Of a DNA stretch of 14,806 nucleotides, positions 1 to 7,890 are shown in pieces (positions within the stretch are counted from its first letter, which is position 1; each line of letters begins with the position of its first letter). Source of the stretch: Nitrospirota bacterium (GTDB lineage Bacteria > Nitrospirota > Nitrospiria > Nitrospirales > UBA8639); the NCBI GenBank assembly GCA_003233615.1, contig QIMB01000404.1, forward strand, positions 1 through 14,806. Direction: 5' to 3'. The notes beneath the pieces were generated by a model. The model searched no databases and was not told the DNA's origin. It worked only from the letters and a program-made list of their open reading frames with translations. Both the position numbers and the translations under genes were made by a program.

Positions 1-208
1 TTACATACCCTGGTCGGACGTCCTGGATGTCTCGGTGGAGCACCTCGCCCGCCAAGATGCGTTCTGCGACATGGGCCAGCTGGCCGTCATCCGGCTCCCA
101 CCATGTGCGGTCATGATACCACCAAAGAAGTCCTGCATTAATCAGCATGACGCTGATCAACACGGAAATCCATGAGAGCGATTGTACTCGCACTTTCTGT
201 GTTAACAT
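1..208 (-). CDS. GT-C type polytopic glycosyltransferase, N-terminal part (cut by window edge)
   Basis: The reading frame starts at ATG 208-206 and is open to the left edge (69 codons visible). It encodes a short basic N-terminus, a hydrophobic helix around residues 13-30 (SWISVLISVMLINAGLLWW), then an extracytoplasmic stretch with WWEPDDGQLAHVAERILAGE and HRDIQDVRPG. An acidic pair followed by A.RIL.GE..HRD....PG after the first membrane helix is typical of GT39/PMT-like and related GT-C enzymes, which transfer sugar from a polyprenyl-phosphate donor outside the cytoplasmic membrane. The start overlaps the stop of the upstream glycosyltransferase-methyltransferase gene (ATGTTAA, 7 bp shared) and lacks a clear Shine-Dalgarno, so translation is probably coupled. 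The upstream GT2 enzyme may supply its lipid-linked sugar (inference). Family membership rests on only 69 residues. Confidence 0.68.
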   Translation of the reverse strand, partial: MLTQKVRVQSLSWISVLISVMLINAGLLWWYHDRTWWEPDDGQLAHVAERILAGEVLHRDIQDVRPGYV

Positions 209-1722
209 TGAACAGTTTCAGGCGAGGAGACAGTTTTGCGCGAATGTTTCATCGTTCGCTCGAGCAATTCGTCAACTGTCGGCGAGGGTGTGGCCTCACA
301 GTAAATTTGATACGAAAAGGCACCAGGCCAGATCATGGCCATGATCTGATTGATCTGTAAAAGGATCTGTCCAACCCACGAGTTGTGTCCAAAAGCAAGA
401 GGGAAGGGCGCTGGAATTCCTTGCAAGGCACTGACAGTGAAGCCAGCCTGGTGGAGCAAGCGCTGTAATGAACCGAAGGTAAACAGCCTTGTGTGCGTTC
501 GATCGAGAATGCCTCTCTTTCCGTAATTAAAGAAACCGAAAAGAAACATCATTCGAAGGGGCAGAAAGGTGACGTTAGGTGTTGTGAGAATCAGGCGGCT
601 TCCTCGCAGGCAAGCCGACTGTCGAAGTCTATCGAGGAAATTCTCTGGATCCACTAAATGCTCAATGATATCTAATGCCAGGATTGAGTCGTATGGGGGA
701 CTGTTGGGAAGATCTCTGAAATCATACTCGTCGAGATCCACGCCAGCGCAAAAATCACTCAGGGCTTCGAGCTCAAGGGAAATATATCTATCGAGAACGC
801 TAAGGTGACAGCCTTTCTTTACAAACGGAGCGACGAGTCCGGCGGAACCGCAGCCAAGAATGAGTAGTCGTTCCTTTGCTTGTACAGCGTTTAGGGCTAG
901 CGAATGTGAAGAAGCGAAAGCAAATTTTGGCTGATATTGTTCATTGGTGACTTTCAGATCAAACTTGCGATTGTAGAACAGACTCAAGTGTTGCATGCGG
1001 CTTGCTATGCAAGAGGATAGTATCTGGAATGCGTAGGTAATGCCGTTCACGTTGCAAATTTCATCACCATAGAATGTGGGAATCGGGATTTCTTGAATGC
1101 GACAATCAGCGGTATGTAGCTGGATGATGATATCGGTGTCGAAATCAAAGCCGTTCGAGTTATATTCAAAGGGAAGGTTTTTCAATGTTGGGACGGAATA
1201 TAGCCGATACCCGCTGTGGTATTCCGAGAGATCTGTGCCCACAATGGTATTCTGAAGCCAAGTCAGTGCTTTGTTGCCATAGTATTTATAGAGAGGCATT
1301 CCGCCTTTAAGGGCATCACCCGTCTCCATCATTCTTGAACCAAAGACGGCCTCACATTCCGCATCGAGAAGAGGGCGAAGCAGTTTTGGGAGCTCTTCTG
1401 GTGCATATTGTCCGTCGCCGTGCAGCAAACAGACCACATCGAAGTCACGGTCAATCGCGTACCGGTAGCCAAGCTTTTGGTTGGCGCCGTAACCCAAGTT
1501 TTGAGGATTGACAAGGATGGTTAACGGTATTTCATGGTTGTGCTGACGAAAAGTCTGACACTCGGTCACGGTTTGGTCTGATGATCCGTCGTCGATAATG
1601 AGAACTTCTACGTGAATGTTTTGGTCAGAGAAAAGCTCAGACGGAATTCTAGACAAGACGTTTGTGATGGTCGTATCTGCATTGTAGCTGACAATGAAAA
1701 TGAGAACTTTCTGTTGCATCAT
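202..1722 (-). CDS. Bifunctional GT2 glycosyltransferase / SAM-dependent methyltransferase fusion
   Basis: A 506-aa protein. The N-terminal half is a DPM1-like GT-A domain: IVSYN near residue 10, the nucleotide-binding IDDGSSD at 43-49, and LHGDGQ at 90-95 in the DXD position. The C-terminal half is a class I methyltransferase: glycine-rich LGCGSAG at 309-315, an acidic residue in SVLDR, then LALDIIEHL and LILTTPN. It likely adds a sugar to a nucleotide- or lipid-linked acceptor and methylates a product of the same pathway; the substrates are unknown. The frame is open up to 1911, but I chose ATG 1722 because a strong GGAGAGGG Shine-Dalgarno sits just before it and homology begins there; ATG 1719 is equally possible. 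It overlaps the following GT-C gene by 7 bp. Domain calls are firm; whether both domains act on one molecule is inference. Confidence 0.85.
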   Translation of the reverse strand: MMQQKVLIFIVSYNADTTITNVLSRIPSELFSDQNIHVEVLIIDDGSSDQTVTECQTFRQHNHEIPLTILVNPQNLGYGANQKLGYRYAIDRDFDVVCLLHGDGQYAPEELPKLLRPLLDAECEAVFGSRMMETGDALKGGMPLYKYYGNKALTWLQNTIVGTDLSEYHSGYRLYSVPTLKNLPFEYNSNGFDFDTDIIIQLHTADCRIQEIPIPTFYGDEICNVNGITYAFQILSSCIASRMQHLSLFYNRKFDLKVTNEQYQPKFAFASSHSLALNAVQAKERLLILGCGSAGLVAPFVKKGCHLSVLDRYISLELEALSDFCAGVDLDEYDFRDLPNSPPYDSILALDIIEHLVDPENFLDRLRQSACLRGSRLILTTPNVTFLPLRMMFLFGFFNYGKRGILDRTHTRLFTFGSLQRLLHQAGFTVSALQGIPAPFPLAFGHNSWVGQILLQINQIMAMIWPGAFSYQIYCEATPSPTVDELLERTMKHSRKTVSSPETVQC

Positions 1723-2613
1723 CGTCCCTCTCCTCAAAAAACCTTCAGGCCGTGCTCCCATCGGCACCACAGCTAAAAAAATGTGACCGGATACGACATG
1801 TCCGCTGCGCACAAGACCGTAGGGTATTCTTATCGGAAGAATTCTGGTGTAACCTTTAGAGTTGCTATTTGCATATGGGAAGTTGTCTGAATTGAGGAGA
1901 TATGCGGTCACTGGTGGCCACAGTCAATCACTACGGAGAGCCACGAGGATGATTAAACGTACAAAAATGGAGAAGAAAGATTGAGACAGCTTTGATGGGG
2001 TGACAAGATTGGTGCTGGAGAGACCCTGAAATTTAGTGAAAAATCACGGTTCTTACTTTCCAATCATGAAGAGTAGTTCTGAGTTAGGCAAATGTATGTG
2101 CTTGATTGGCGAGTCCGTCTCACAATACGTGCAACAACAATGTGATCGACCAGCTGGTAACTTGTAAATAACTGTTGCTAAAAAATCTGCTGCTTCGGTT
2201 TTAGGAGGGCTATCGCTGATTGTATTTCTAGAGGCGGCGAAAGACTTTATGGCTATTGTGTGCACTTTTCTTGAACTTCCCTACTATATTTGGAGAATGA
2301 GAATTTAAGTGTACTTGATATGCGGGTATCCTAGGGGGAGGCTAGAAAGGCAAAAGTTCAAAGAGAGATAGAGGAGGAATTATATCAGGTCATCGGCTGA
2401 TGTGTGAGGTTTAATACAGAATGGAATTAATTCGGGTAGAAAGATTTCCGACAGGAAAGATACAGAGAAAGAATTCAAGGGGATTTGTAAGAAAATGGAT
2501 TGGTTTGGAAACCAGCAGATTCTGTTGATATTGATCAATAAGCCATTCTGCATTGGAGTTCAATGTATGCATCCTTCAATTGGTGACTCATCTTTATCCA
2601 GGATGACGCAAAG
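1723..2613. other. Gene-poor intergenic stretch, AT-rich
   Basis: This stretch of about 890 bp lies between divergently transcribed glycan genes, so it should hold promoters in both directions, but I see no convincing -35/-10 pair. The N-terminal extension of the minus frame (1723-1911) has no Shine-Dalgarno or family resemblance. A 70-codon minus frame at 2053-2265 resembles nothing I know. A strong GAGGAGG at 2371-2377 is not followed by a normal start codon within ribosome range. The stretch may contain decayed coding sequence, given the broken gene immediately downstream. Confidence 0.5.
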
Positions 2614-2964
2614 GTGAATGTAAAGCCGATTCGTGCGGACCCATCTTCTCAGGGGCAATTACAGGCAGGAGAAACCACATCTCTCAGCCTAATCATACTG
2701 GGTCTTTTTTCCATTATTCATCTTCTCTATGCTTTTTGGGGGCCGATGAATATCATGGAAGGAGAGTTGTTAGGAACCGATGGATATACTCGGCTCAACC
2801 GTGTTCAGTTTATTTATGAACAAGGGTCATGGAACAATTCTATTTACCCTCGAAGCAACGCTCCAAATGGAGAAAGTATTCATTGGACAAAACCAATGGA
2901 CTTTTTGCTGTTGGCTGGGGGAACCATTTTCAGATTGCCGGTTCCCCGTGAAATGGACCTGTGA
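2614..2964 (+). pseudogene. Truncated STT3/PglB-like GT-C membrane protein (N-terminal remnant)
   Basis: A 116-codon frame starting at GTG 2614. It has one membrane helix (about residues 24-43), then GTDGYTRLNRV (54-64) and SIYPRSNAPNGESIHWTKP (76-94). An acidic motif followed by 'Y.RL.R' and 'PRSNAP.GE..HWT.P.D..L' is the usual first extracytoplasmic loop of long (500-700 aa) STT3-like bacterial membrane glycosyltransferases. Here the frame ends at TGA 2962 just as the second membrane segment should begin. No other frame carries on the protein: the +1 frame also stops, at 2995, and what follows is AT-rich and non-coding. A large 3' deletion is more likely than a single frameshift. Function is probably lost. 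Confidence 0.6.
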
Positions 2965-3183
2965 ATGCTGTTCGGTTCACTTGGTCAATACTTAAAAAAA
3001 ACTGACTCAGAGAACCACTCACTCAAGATCATGAAAGATAGCTACCAATTTTGAGAGACCGACGGAATCATTTACCAGCTTTTGATAAACAACAGTATTT
3101 CTAAAGAATTCCTATTATTTTCCGAAGATAATTCATAATAGTATTATTCCCTTGTTCTCCTCTACGCACGCCCTAGAATCGTT

Positions 3184-4242
3184 ATGTCTATTCACAGCGA
3201 TTATTCTGTTGACTCTATCTCAAACCCGCTTCCTTCATTCCATTCTGGACGTGCGCGTATATTTAACCCGGACTATGGAGTTACTTTATCGATTGTCGTG
3301 CCCTTATATAACGAGGCTGACAATATCGATATTTTCCTTGATCGAACTGAACGGGTCCTGCAGGATCTTATTGACCCCTTGGGAGGGAGTTACGAATTCA
3401 TTTTCATTGATGACGGAAGTTCAGATGATACGGTTGAAAAACTTCTTCAACACCGAGACCGTAATACTCAAATAAAGATTATTAGCCTCTCTAGGAATTT
3501 CGGTAAGGAAAGTGCCATGTGTGCTGGCCTTCATTATGCGACTGGAGCGGCAGTGGTCCCCATGGATGTAGATCTTCAAGACCCACCTGAACTCCTGCCT
3601 GATCTATTCGAGAAATGGCTTGAAGGTTATGATGTTATCTATGCCATCCGACGTGATCGACAGGCAGATCCGTGGATGAAGCGGCTAACTGCATTCGTGT
3701 TTTTTCGTTTCTTTAACCAAGTGGCAGAAACTAAAATACCCAAGGATACTGGAGATTTTCGTCTCATGGATCGGCGTGTCATTCAAGCACTTGTCGAACT
3801 CCCAGAACGAACGCGTTTTATGAAGGGACTCTTTACATGGGTGGGTTTTCGACAAATAGGCGTAGAGTACGATCGCCATTCACGGGCCAGGGGAAATACG
3901 AAATGGAATAATCGAAGACTGTGGAAACTCGCGATGGATGGCATAACATCCTTTAGCATCGTTCCACTTCGAGTGTGGACGTATATCGGCCTCATGATTT
4001 CTTTTTTAGCTCTGAGCTATGGCGGCTTCCTTACGATTCGCACGGTCGTTGGAGGCATTGATGTACCCGGCTATGCCTCACTCATGGTCACCATGTTATT
4101 CCTGGGAGGATTGAATCTCTTCACCCTAGGAGTACTCGGGGAATATTTAGGAAGAATATTCATGGAAGTGAAAGGACGACCTTTGTATTTACTACGCGAA
4201 ACATATGGGATTGAACATACCGTACAGAAGCACATGAAATGA
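3184..4242 (+). CDS. GtrB/DPM1-like polyprenyl-phosphate glycosyltransferase
   Basis: A 352-aa inner-membrane enzyme of the GtrB/YfdH branch of GT2, which moves a hexose from a nucleotide sugar to undecaprenyl (polyprenyl) phosphate on the cytoplasmic face. Visible signatures are SIVVPLYNE (36-44), IDDGSSDDT (75-83), SRNFGKE (103-109), metal-binding DVDLQDPPE (128-136), the basic HSRARGNTKW segment (232-241), two C-terminal membrane helices (about 266-288 and 299-322) and the terminal KGRPLYLL (330-337). The 30-odd residues before the GT-A core are longer than usual, but no other start is available. No clear Shine-Dalgarno precedes ATG 3184. Its stop overlaps the start of the methyltransferase (ATGA), so the two are co-translated. 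The sugar transferred cannot be read from sequence. Confidence 0.9.
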   Translation: MSIHSDYSVDSISNPLPSFHSGRARIFNPDYGVTLSIVVPLYNEADNIDIFLDRTERVLQDLIDPLGGSYEFIFIDDGSSDDTVEKLLQHRDRNTQIKIISLSRNFGKESAMCAGLHYATGAAVVPMDVDLQDPPELLPDLFEKWLEGYDVIYAIRRDRQADPWMKRLTAFVFFRFFNQVAETKIPKDTGDFRLMDRRVIQALVELPERTRFMKGLFTWVGFRQIGVEYDRHSRARGNTKWNNRRLWKLAMDGITSFSIVPLRVWTYIGLMISFLALSYGGFLTIRTVVGGIDVPGYASLMVTMLFLGGLNLFTLGVLGEYLGRIFMEVKGRPLYLLRETYGIEHTVQKHMK

Positions 4243-4973
4243 AGCCTCACATCTACACCCAAATGGCTGCAATGGAAACAAGTCATTGGTGGTTTGTCAG
4301 TCGACGCCGGATACTCACGGAAGTCCTCACGACCTACGCGGATCTTCCAAGCAAATGCCATATTCTGGAAGTTGGATGCGGCTCTGGCGGTAATCTATCA
4401 ATGCTTTCAGAATTTGGGCAGGTTTCTGCAGTAGAACCGAATGATGATGCCAGAGAGCTAGCCAGTCAAAAGGGTGATTTTGAAATACGTAGGGGGAGCC
4501 TGCCCCACGACATTCCCTTTGATCCTCAAACATTTGATCTTATTTCCGCTCTCGATATCCTGGAACATGTTCCTGATGATCTCAACAGTCTCCTTTCTCT
4601 TCGAAATTTTCTGCGTCCGAAAGGGTGGCTACTCATAACTGTCCCAGCCTTCTCATTTCTTTGGAGTACTCATGATGACGATCATCATCACAAAAGACGA
4701 TATAACAAAACACAACTTCAACGAATCGTTCAAGAGGCAGGATTCTCTCGTGTCATCGTCACGTACTTCAACACTTTGCTGTTTCCTTTGGCAGTCAGTA
4801 TTCGTCTGATGAAAAAAATCCTAGGACTCAATGAACTCAATGAGCAAATGACTTTACCTGCACCCATGAATGAATTATTAACATGCTTGTTTTCTTCCGA
4901 ACGGCACTTTATCAGAAACTGGCCGCTTCCAGTGGGGCTCTCCCTCCTTCTCCTTGCGCGAAGGTCTTCTTAA
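4239..4973 (+). CDS. Class I SAM-dependent methyltransferase, partner of the GtrB-like enzyme
   Basis: A 244-aa protein. It has an N-terminal HWWF (16-19) and SRRR, then SAM-binding motif I EVGCGSGG (44-51), acidic E66 in AVEPN, LDILEHVPDD (105-114), LITVPAF (132-138) and the histidine-rich WSTHDDDHHHKRRY (142-155). This layout (HWWF...EVGCG.GG...HD...HHKRRY) is common in methyltransferases encoded beside polyprenyl-phosphate glycosyltransferases and GT-C membrane proteins in surface-polysaccharide loci. The segment at about 178-195 and the last 20 residues are hydrophobic, so it may associate with the membrane. It shares four bases (ATGA) with the upstream gene. The target, perhaps a lipid-linked or surface sugar, is not determinable. 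Confidence 0.85.
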   Translation: MKPHIYTQMAAMETSHWWFVSRRRILTEVLTTYADLPSKCHILEVGCGSGGNLSMLSEFGQVSAVEPNDDARELASQKGDFEIRRGSLPHDIPFDPQTFDLISALDILEHVPDDLNSLLSLRNFLRPKGWLLITVPAFSFLWSTHDDDHHHKRRYNKTQLQRIVQEAGFSRVIVTYFNTLLFPLAVSIRLMKKILGLNELNEQMTLPAPMNELLTCLFSSERHFIRNWPLPVGLSLLLLARRSS

Positions 4974-5105
4974 AGCGGCTACTCAAACTTTGGGAACTAC
5001 GCGTGAGATTTTTTGGTATTCACCCTTGATCATCCGTCTTTTGTCTCCCAACATCTGTACTCTGCGAATAGGAACTGAGCTTGCTTCTTTTTCCAAGATA
5101 ATGGA

Positions 5106-5173
5106 GGCGCGCCAGTCATGCCAGCTAACGAGGCCAGCTGCACAGCAGATTGATTAACGGGCCCTGGCGCGCC
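5106..5173. repeat. Perfect 10-bp GC-rich inverted repeat in an intergenic gap
   Basis: GGCGCGCCAG at 5106-5115 and its exact reverse complement CTGGCGCGCC at 5164-5173 flank 48 bp. The flanked stretch also carries GCCAGCT twice as a direct repeat. The arms are much more GC-rich than the surroundings. It lies in the 246-bp gap between the methyltransferase gene and the 482-aa membrane protein gene. There is no T-run, so it is not a standard terminator. It could be an operator, or a scar of insertion or recombination. Confidence 0.5.
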
Positions 5174-5219
5174 GTCAGTCCATGTTGACAAGCAAAACGA
5201 CTCCTTTGAAACTGCCAAG

Positions 5220-6668
5220 ATGCATCAACTATCTATCTTCGAGAAACAATCACAATTGATACCCGTAATCATCGGCGTGTCGGTTTTTGTATTGTTAGCA
5301 CTACTAGGAGCGGCGCTGTTAAATGATCCCGATACCTACTGGCATATCGCAACAGGACGTTGGGTGCTGGAACACGGTGCTGTGCCCAGTTCGGACCCGT
5401 TTTCCCACACAATTCTCGGAGCTGATTGGCATGCCCATGAATGGTTGTCCGGTGTGATGCTTGCACTATCGCACGCTGTATGGGGATGGAAAGGTGTAGT
5501 CATTTTCACGAGTGCAATGGTTGGCCTTACCGTAGGTATTCTCGCATGGGGAACGTCGAAATATCTCAGAAATTTCTACGTTATCGTAATTTCAGTAATA
5601 GCTCTGGTTGCCTTTAGCCAACATATCCTTGCCCGGCCTCATGTATTGGTTATGCCGGTTTTGATGCTCTGGGTTGTGTTGCTCGTGTTTGCGCGAAGCG
5701 CGCGTAAGGCGCCCAGTTTCTTAGTCGCCTTATTAATGATTCCATGGGCAAATATGCATGGCAGTTTTGCCATCGGGTTGGGCGTAGCAGGCTTATTGGC
5801 TGCGGAGGCTTTCTTTGACGAGCAAGATAACGCGGGCCGTCTCGCAGTTGTGAAAAGATGGGGGTTGTTTTTGGCTGTAGCCACGCTGGCATCTCTCGCC
5901 ACACCTTATGGCATTCAAGGTTTCTTATACCCATTCCAGCTTGGTGGTATGGAAAGGACCTTAACATGGGTCGCTGAATGGCAGCCTTTGAATTTTAGGA
6001 AGCCAGGCGCAGTTGAAGGCTGGGTGATCTGTGTATTAGCTGTCCTTTTGTTCCGAGGGATTAAGCTTCCATTCTTTCGTCTACTCATCTTTTTAGGGTT
6101 GTTATCTCTTACGTTGTCACATCTTCGTATGGCAGAATACCTCTTGTTTATTGCATCAATGTTAGTGGTTCCGGTAATCGAAAAACAATGGTCCGATTCG
6201 CCATGTCCAGCCTCTTTAGGTTTGTCTCGTATAAACGTACGTGTCCTAATTGCTACAATTTTCGGTTTCGCAATCATAGGTTCTATAGCAATGCTTGCTG
6301 CACGCGACGTTGCTCCATCAAAACTCACGAGCCCTGTGGCAGCTCTTGCTGCTGCGCAAAAAGCGGGTCTTTCTGACAAGCCAGTTCTCAATTCTTATAA
6401 CTTTGGTGGCTATTTGATCTTTGAAAAAGTGCCAGTATTCTTTGATAGCCGTGCAGATCTTTATGGCGACGCTTTCATGGATATGACTTTTTCGGCATCA
6501 AACCTCGCGGCTGCATCTCCGAACTTGAGCGATTTACTTAAGGAATATGAGATCGAATGGACGATTTTCGGCGCTGATGACAACGCTGTCCGGTTTTTAG
6601 ATAAAGAGCCTGACTGGGTTGAGTTTTATCGTGATGACGTTGCTGTAGTGTATGTTCCAAAGAGCTGA
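5220..6668 (+). CDS. Polytopic GT-C-like membrane protein, function unassigned
   Basis: A 482-aa protein rich in hydrophobic helices (first at about residues 12-34). The first loop has DPDTYWHIATGR (36-47), SSDPFSHT and ADWHAHEWLS (68-77). Paired acidic residues right after the first membrane helix, then W/H-rich motifs, resemble GT-C membrane glycosyltransferases and related uncharacterised proteins. After the last helix comes a soluble tail with VLNSYNFGGYLIF and VFFDSRADLYGD, a signature I associate with the same protein group. The likely role is transfer of a lipid-linked sugar outside the cytoplasmic membrane, but no activity can be assigned. The start has no evident Shine-Dalgarno, and the gene stands apart from the upstream operon by 246 bp. 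It converges with the next gene; the stops lie 21 bp apart. Confidence 0.75.
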   Translation: MHQLSIFEKQSQLIPVIIGVSVFVLLALLGAALLNDPDTYWHIATGRWVLEHGAVPSSDPFSHTILGADWHAHEWLSGVMLALSHAVWGWKGVVIFTSAMVGLTVGILAWGTSKYLRNFYVIVISVIALVAFSQHILARPHVLVMPVLMLWVVLLVFARSARKAPSFLVALLMIPWANMHGSFAIGLGVAGLLAAEAFFDEQDNAGRLAVVKRWGLFLAVATLASLATPYGIQGFLYPFQLGGMERTLTWVAEWQPLNFRKPGAVEGWVICVLAVLLFRGIKLPFFRLLIFLGLLSLTLSHLRMAEYLLFIASMLVVPVIEKQWSDSPCPASLGLSRINVRVLIATIFGFAIIGSIAMLAARDVAPSKLTSPVAALAAAQKAGLSDKPVLNSYNFGGYLIFEKVPVFFDSRADLYGDAFMDMTFSASNLAAASPNLSDLLKEYEIEWTIFGADDNAVRFLDKEPDWVEFYRDDVAVVYVPKS

Positions 6669-6684
6669 CTATAGATGAGGCGAT

Positions 6685-6700
6685 CAGAGCTAAAGCTCTG
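6685..6700. terminator. Small hairpin between convergent genes
   Basis: CAGAGC (6685-6690), a TAAA loop and GCTCTG (6695-6700) form a 6-bp stem with a 4-nt loop between the two convergent genes, overlapping the stop codon of the minus-strand one. Neither side has a clear T-run, so it would be a weak bidirectional terminator at best. Confidence 0.35.
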
Positions 6701-7337
6701 CTGATTCCAGGGTCAATTCCATAAACGCAGAGACGGTCGAGTTCTCTTTGTTGTCTGCCAAGCAAGCCACATATTCTATCACTGGTAAGAAAGCATCATG
6801 CACGGCCAGCTTATGCAGTCGGCTATCGCGGCCCATTTCTCCTTCATTCACAATGCCCGTCAGCAATCTATTTCCCAATTTATGTCCAGGGCGGTACGCG
6901 GTTGCTGAAGTGGGCACACGAGCACAATTAATCATATCGAGTCCATTAAGAATTAAGACCTCCACAAGTGCTTGGGCAATTTTTGAATCATAGGTATCAT
7001 CTCCGTCGACTAAAATATAGACATCAGAGTCAACATCCGCGAACATTTGCCTTACCACGTAGCCTTTCCCTTGCCGAGGTTCTTGGCGAACAATGGCTCC
7101 TGCTCTTGCTGCTTTTTCAGCAGTATGATCTGAAGAATTATTGTCATACACAAAAATTTCTGCTGACGGTACGGCTTGCCGGAAGCCCTCAATGACATTC
7201 CCAATTCCCTGTTCTTCGTTAAAAGCAGGAATGAGGACTGCAATGGAAACATGTTGGAGGTCAGGGAAACGAGTCGACTCACTGTTGTGAGAGGTGAGGT
7301 GACCCAGAAGGTCGGTAGCATTCATCGAGGGTTTCAT
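6690..7337 (-). CDS. GT2 family glycosyltransferase with atypical or truncated C-terminus
   Basis: A 215-aa protein. Residues 30-163 match a well-known GT2 subgroup: IAVLIPAFNEE (32-42), YDNNSSDHTAE (64-74), EPRQGKGYVVRQMFAD (86-101), the metal-binding ILVDGDDTYD (108-117) and YRPGHKLGNRLLTGIV (148-163). In that subgroup, roughly 300 aa or longer, the last motif is normally followed by a 'DMLSGYR.FSR' segment and a glycan-acceptor domain. Here the frame instead continues into about 50 unrelated residues (EGEMGRDSRLHKL... onward) and stops. I did not find the expected continuation in the other minus frames. It is therefore either a deletion product with an accidental tail or a shortened variant. 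The N-terminal start is uncertain (ATG 7337 or 7325; no Shine-Dalgarno). The missing acceptor region makes activity doubtful. Confidence 0.65.
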   Translation of the reverse strand: MKPSMNATDLLGHLTSHNSESTRFPDLQHVSIAVLIPAFNEEQGIGNVIEGFRQAVPSAEIFVYDNNSSDHTAEKAARAGAIVRQEPRQGKGYVVRQMFADVDSDVYILVDGDDTYDSKIAQALVEVLILNGLDMINCARVPTSATAYRPGHKLGNRLLTGIVNEGEMGRDSRLHKLAVHDAFLPVIEYVACLADNKENSTVSAFMELTLESAEL

Positions 7338-7779
7338 ATTAGCAACGTGTATGTGAACGTCTATCTCAGAACGTCAGGCCAGTACTTTTGATTGGCCATG
7401 AAAAAGCGATGTGCCTGGAGTGAATGATTTGCCATGGTGTCGTGAATAATGAGAATGGGGAAGCTCTTGTGGAATAGCAAATTTTAGCTACGTATCTTGG
7501 TATAGGATTTCGGATATAAGGACAGCAGTCTTAAGCAAGAGCAGTTCCAATTTTGTGCCAACCTAGGAGTGTCGTGGAGGAATATGTTCTTGTTGAAGGG
7601 AGTTAAATTTTGATCGAGACAATACTCGTTTGCAACTGAAGAGAACGGGTACGAAGTCTTAAAAATAAGTAGCAAATAATTCGGCAAGTTATTTCTGGCC
7701 TGGTCGATAATAGTTCATGCAAAGCAGAATGCAAAGGAAACGAAATGGATGAACATCACCAAATCACGATGAGCCGTAG
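7338..7779. other. Intergenic stretch upstream of the Tad locus
   Basis: About 440 bp, AT-rich, between the divergent glycosyltransferase gene and the riboswitch. I see no convincing gene: the 67-codon minus frame at 7484-7687 has no Shine-Dalgarno and no recognisable protein. It should hold the promoter and any activator sites of the pilus operon, near its right end. Confidence 0.5.
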
Positions 7780-7785
7780 TATTAT
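7780..7785 (+). promoter_or_regulatory. Candidate -10 element for the riboswitch/pilus transcript
   Basis: TATTAT at 7780-7785 would place transcription initiation near 7792, immediately before the 5' strand of the aptamer. The -35 position (about 7757-7762, CACCAA) is poor, so the promoter may need an activator or be wrongly placed. The positional fit to the RNA is the main support. Confidence 0.4.
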
Positions 7786-7793
7786 GGATCGGG

Positions 7794-7890
7794 TGTCTCT
7801 TCCCGATAAAGGCGAACACGTCGGAAGGCGCGGGAGCAAAGCCACGGGTCAGGGATGGACCTTGATTGTCGGGCTACCAAAGGAAGAATC
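7794..7890 (+). ncRNA. Cyclic-dinucleotide riboswitch aptamer (GEMM / c-di-GMP-I class)
   Basis: The segment shows the ordered hallmarks of GEMM-type aptamers. A closing stem is formed by TCTTCC (7798-7803) and GGAAGA (7882-7887). AAAGGCGAAC (7808-7817) follows. Then comes a hairpin CGTC-GGAA-GGCG (7819-7830) capped by a GNRA tetraloop, then CGGGAGCAAAGCC (7831-7843). A second hairpin GGGTC/GACCT (7846-7850 with 7858-7862) comes next, and finally TGTCGGGCTACC (7867-7878), with GCC (7841-7843) pairing to GGC (7872-7874). Family members usually read GGGACGCAAAGCC; here one base is missing. By my alignment the position that discriminates c-di-GMP (G) from cGAMP (A) is G, but this is tentative. 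It lies in the leader of the Flp pilin gene, a typical location for a second-messenger switch. The call comes from pattern recognition, not a covariance search. Confidence 0.82.

Noticed and set aside
1723..1911. 63-residue N-terminal extension of the glycosyltransferase-methyltransferase fusion
   Set aside because: Homology and a strong Shine-Dalgarno both point to ATG 1722; the extension has no family resemblance.
2053..2265. 70-codon minus-strand frame with a CCC-Y-C cysteine cluster
   Set aside because: GTG start, no good ribosome site, no recognised domain and no partner genes. It could be a real small gene, but I cannot support it.
2371..2410. Strong GAGGAGG ribosome-site-like sequence
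   Set aside because: No ATG, GTG or TTG at proper distance opens a usable frame; the frame through it stops at the TGA near 2400.
5106..5173. tRNA-like appearance of the GC-rich inverted repeat
   Set aside because: No cloverleaf arms, T-loop or anticodon stem can be drawn; only the outer 10-bp pair is solid.
7484..7687. 67-codon minus-strand frame before the riboswitch
   Set aside because: No ribosome binding site, no recognisable motif and composition like surrounding AT-rich spacer.
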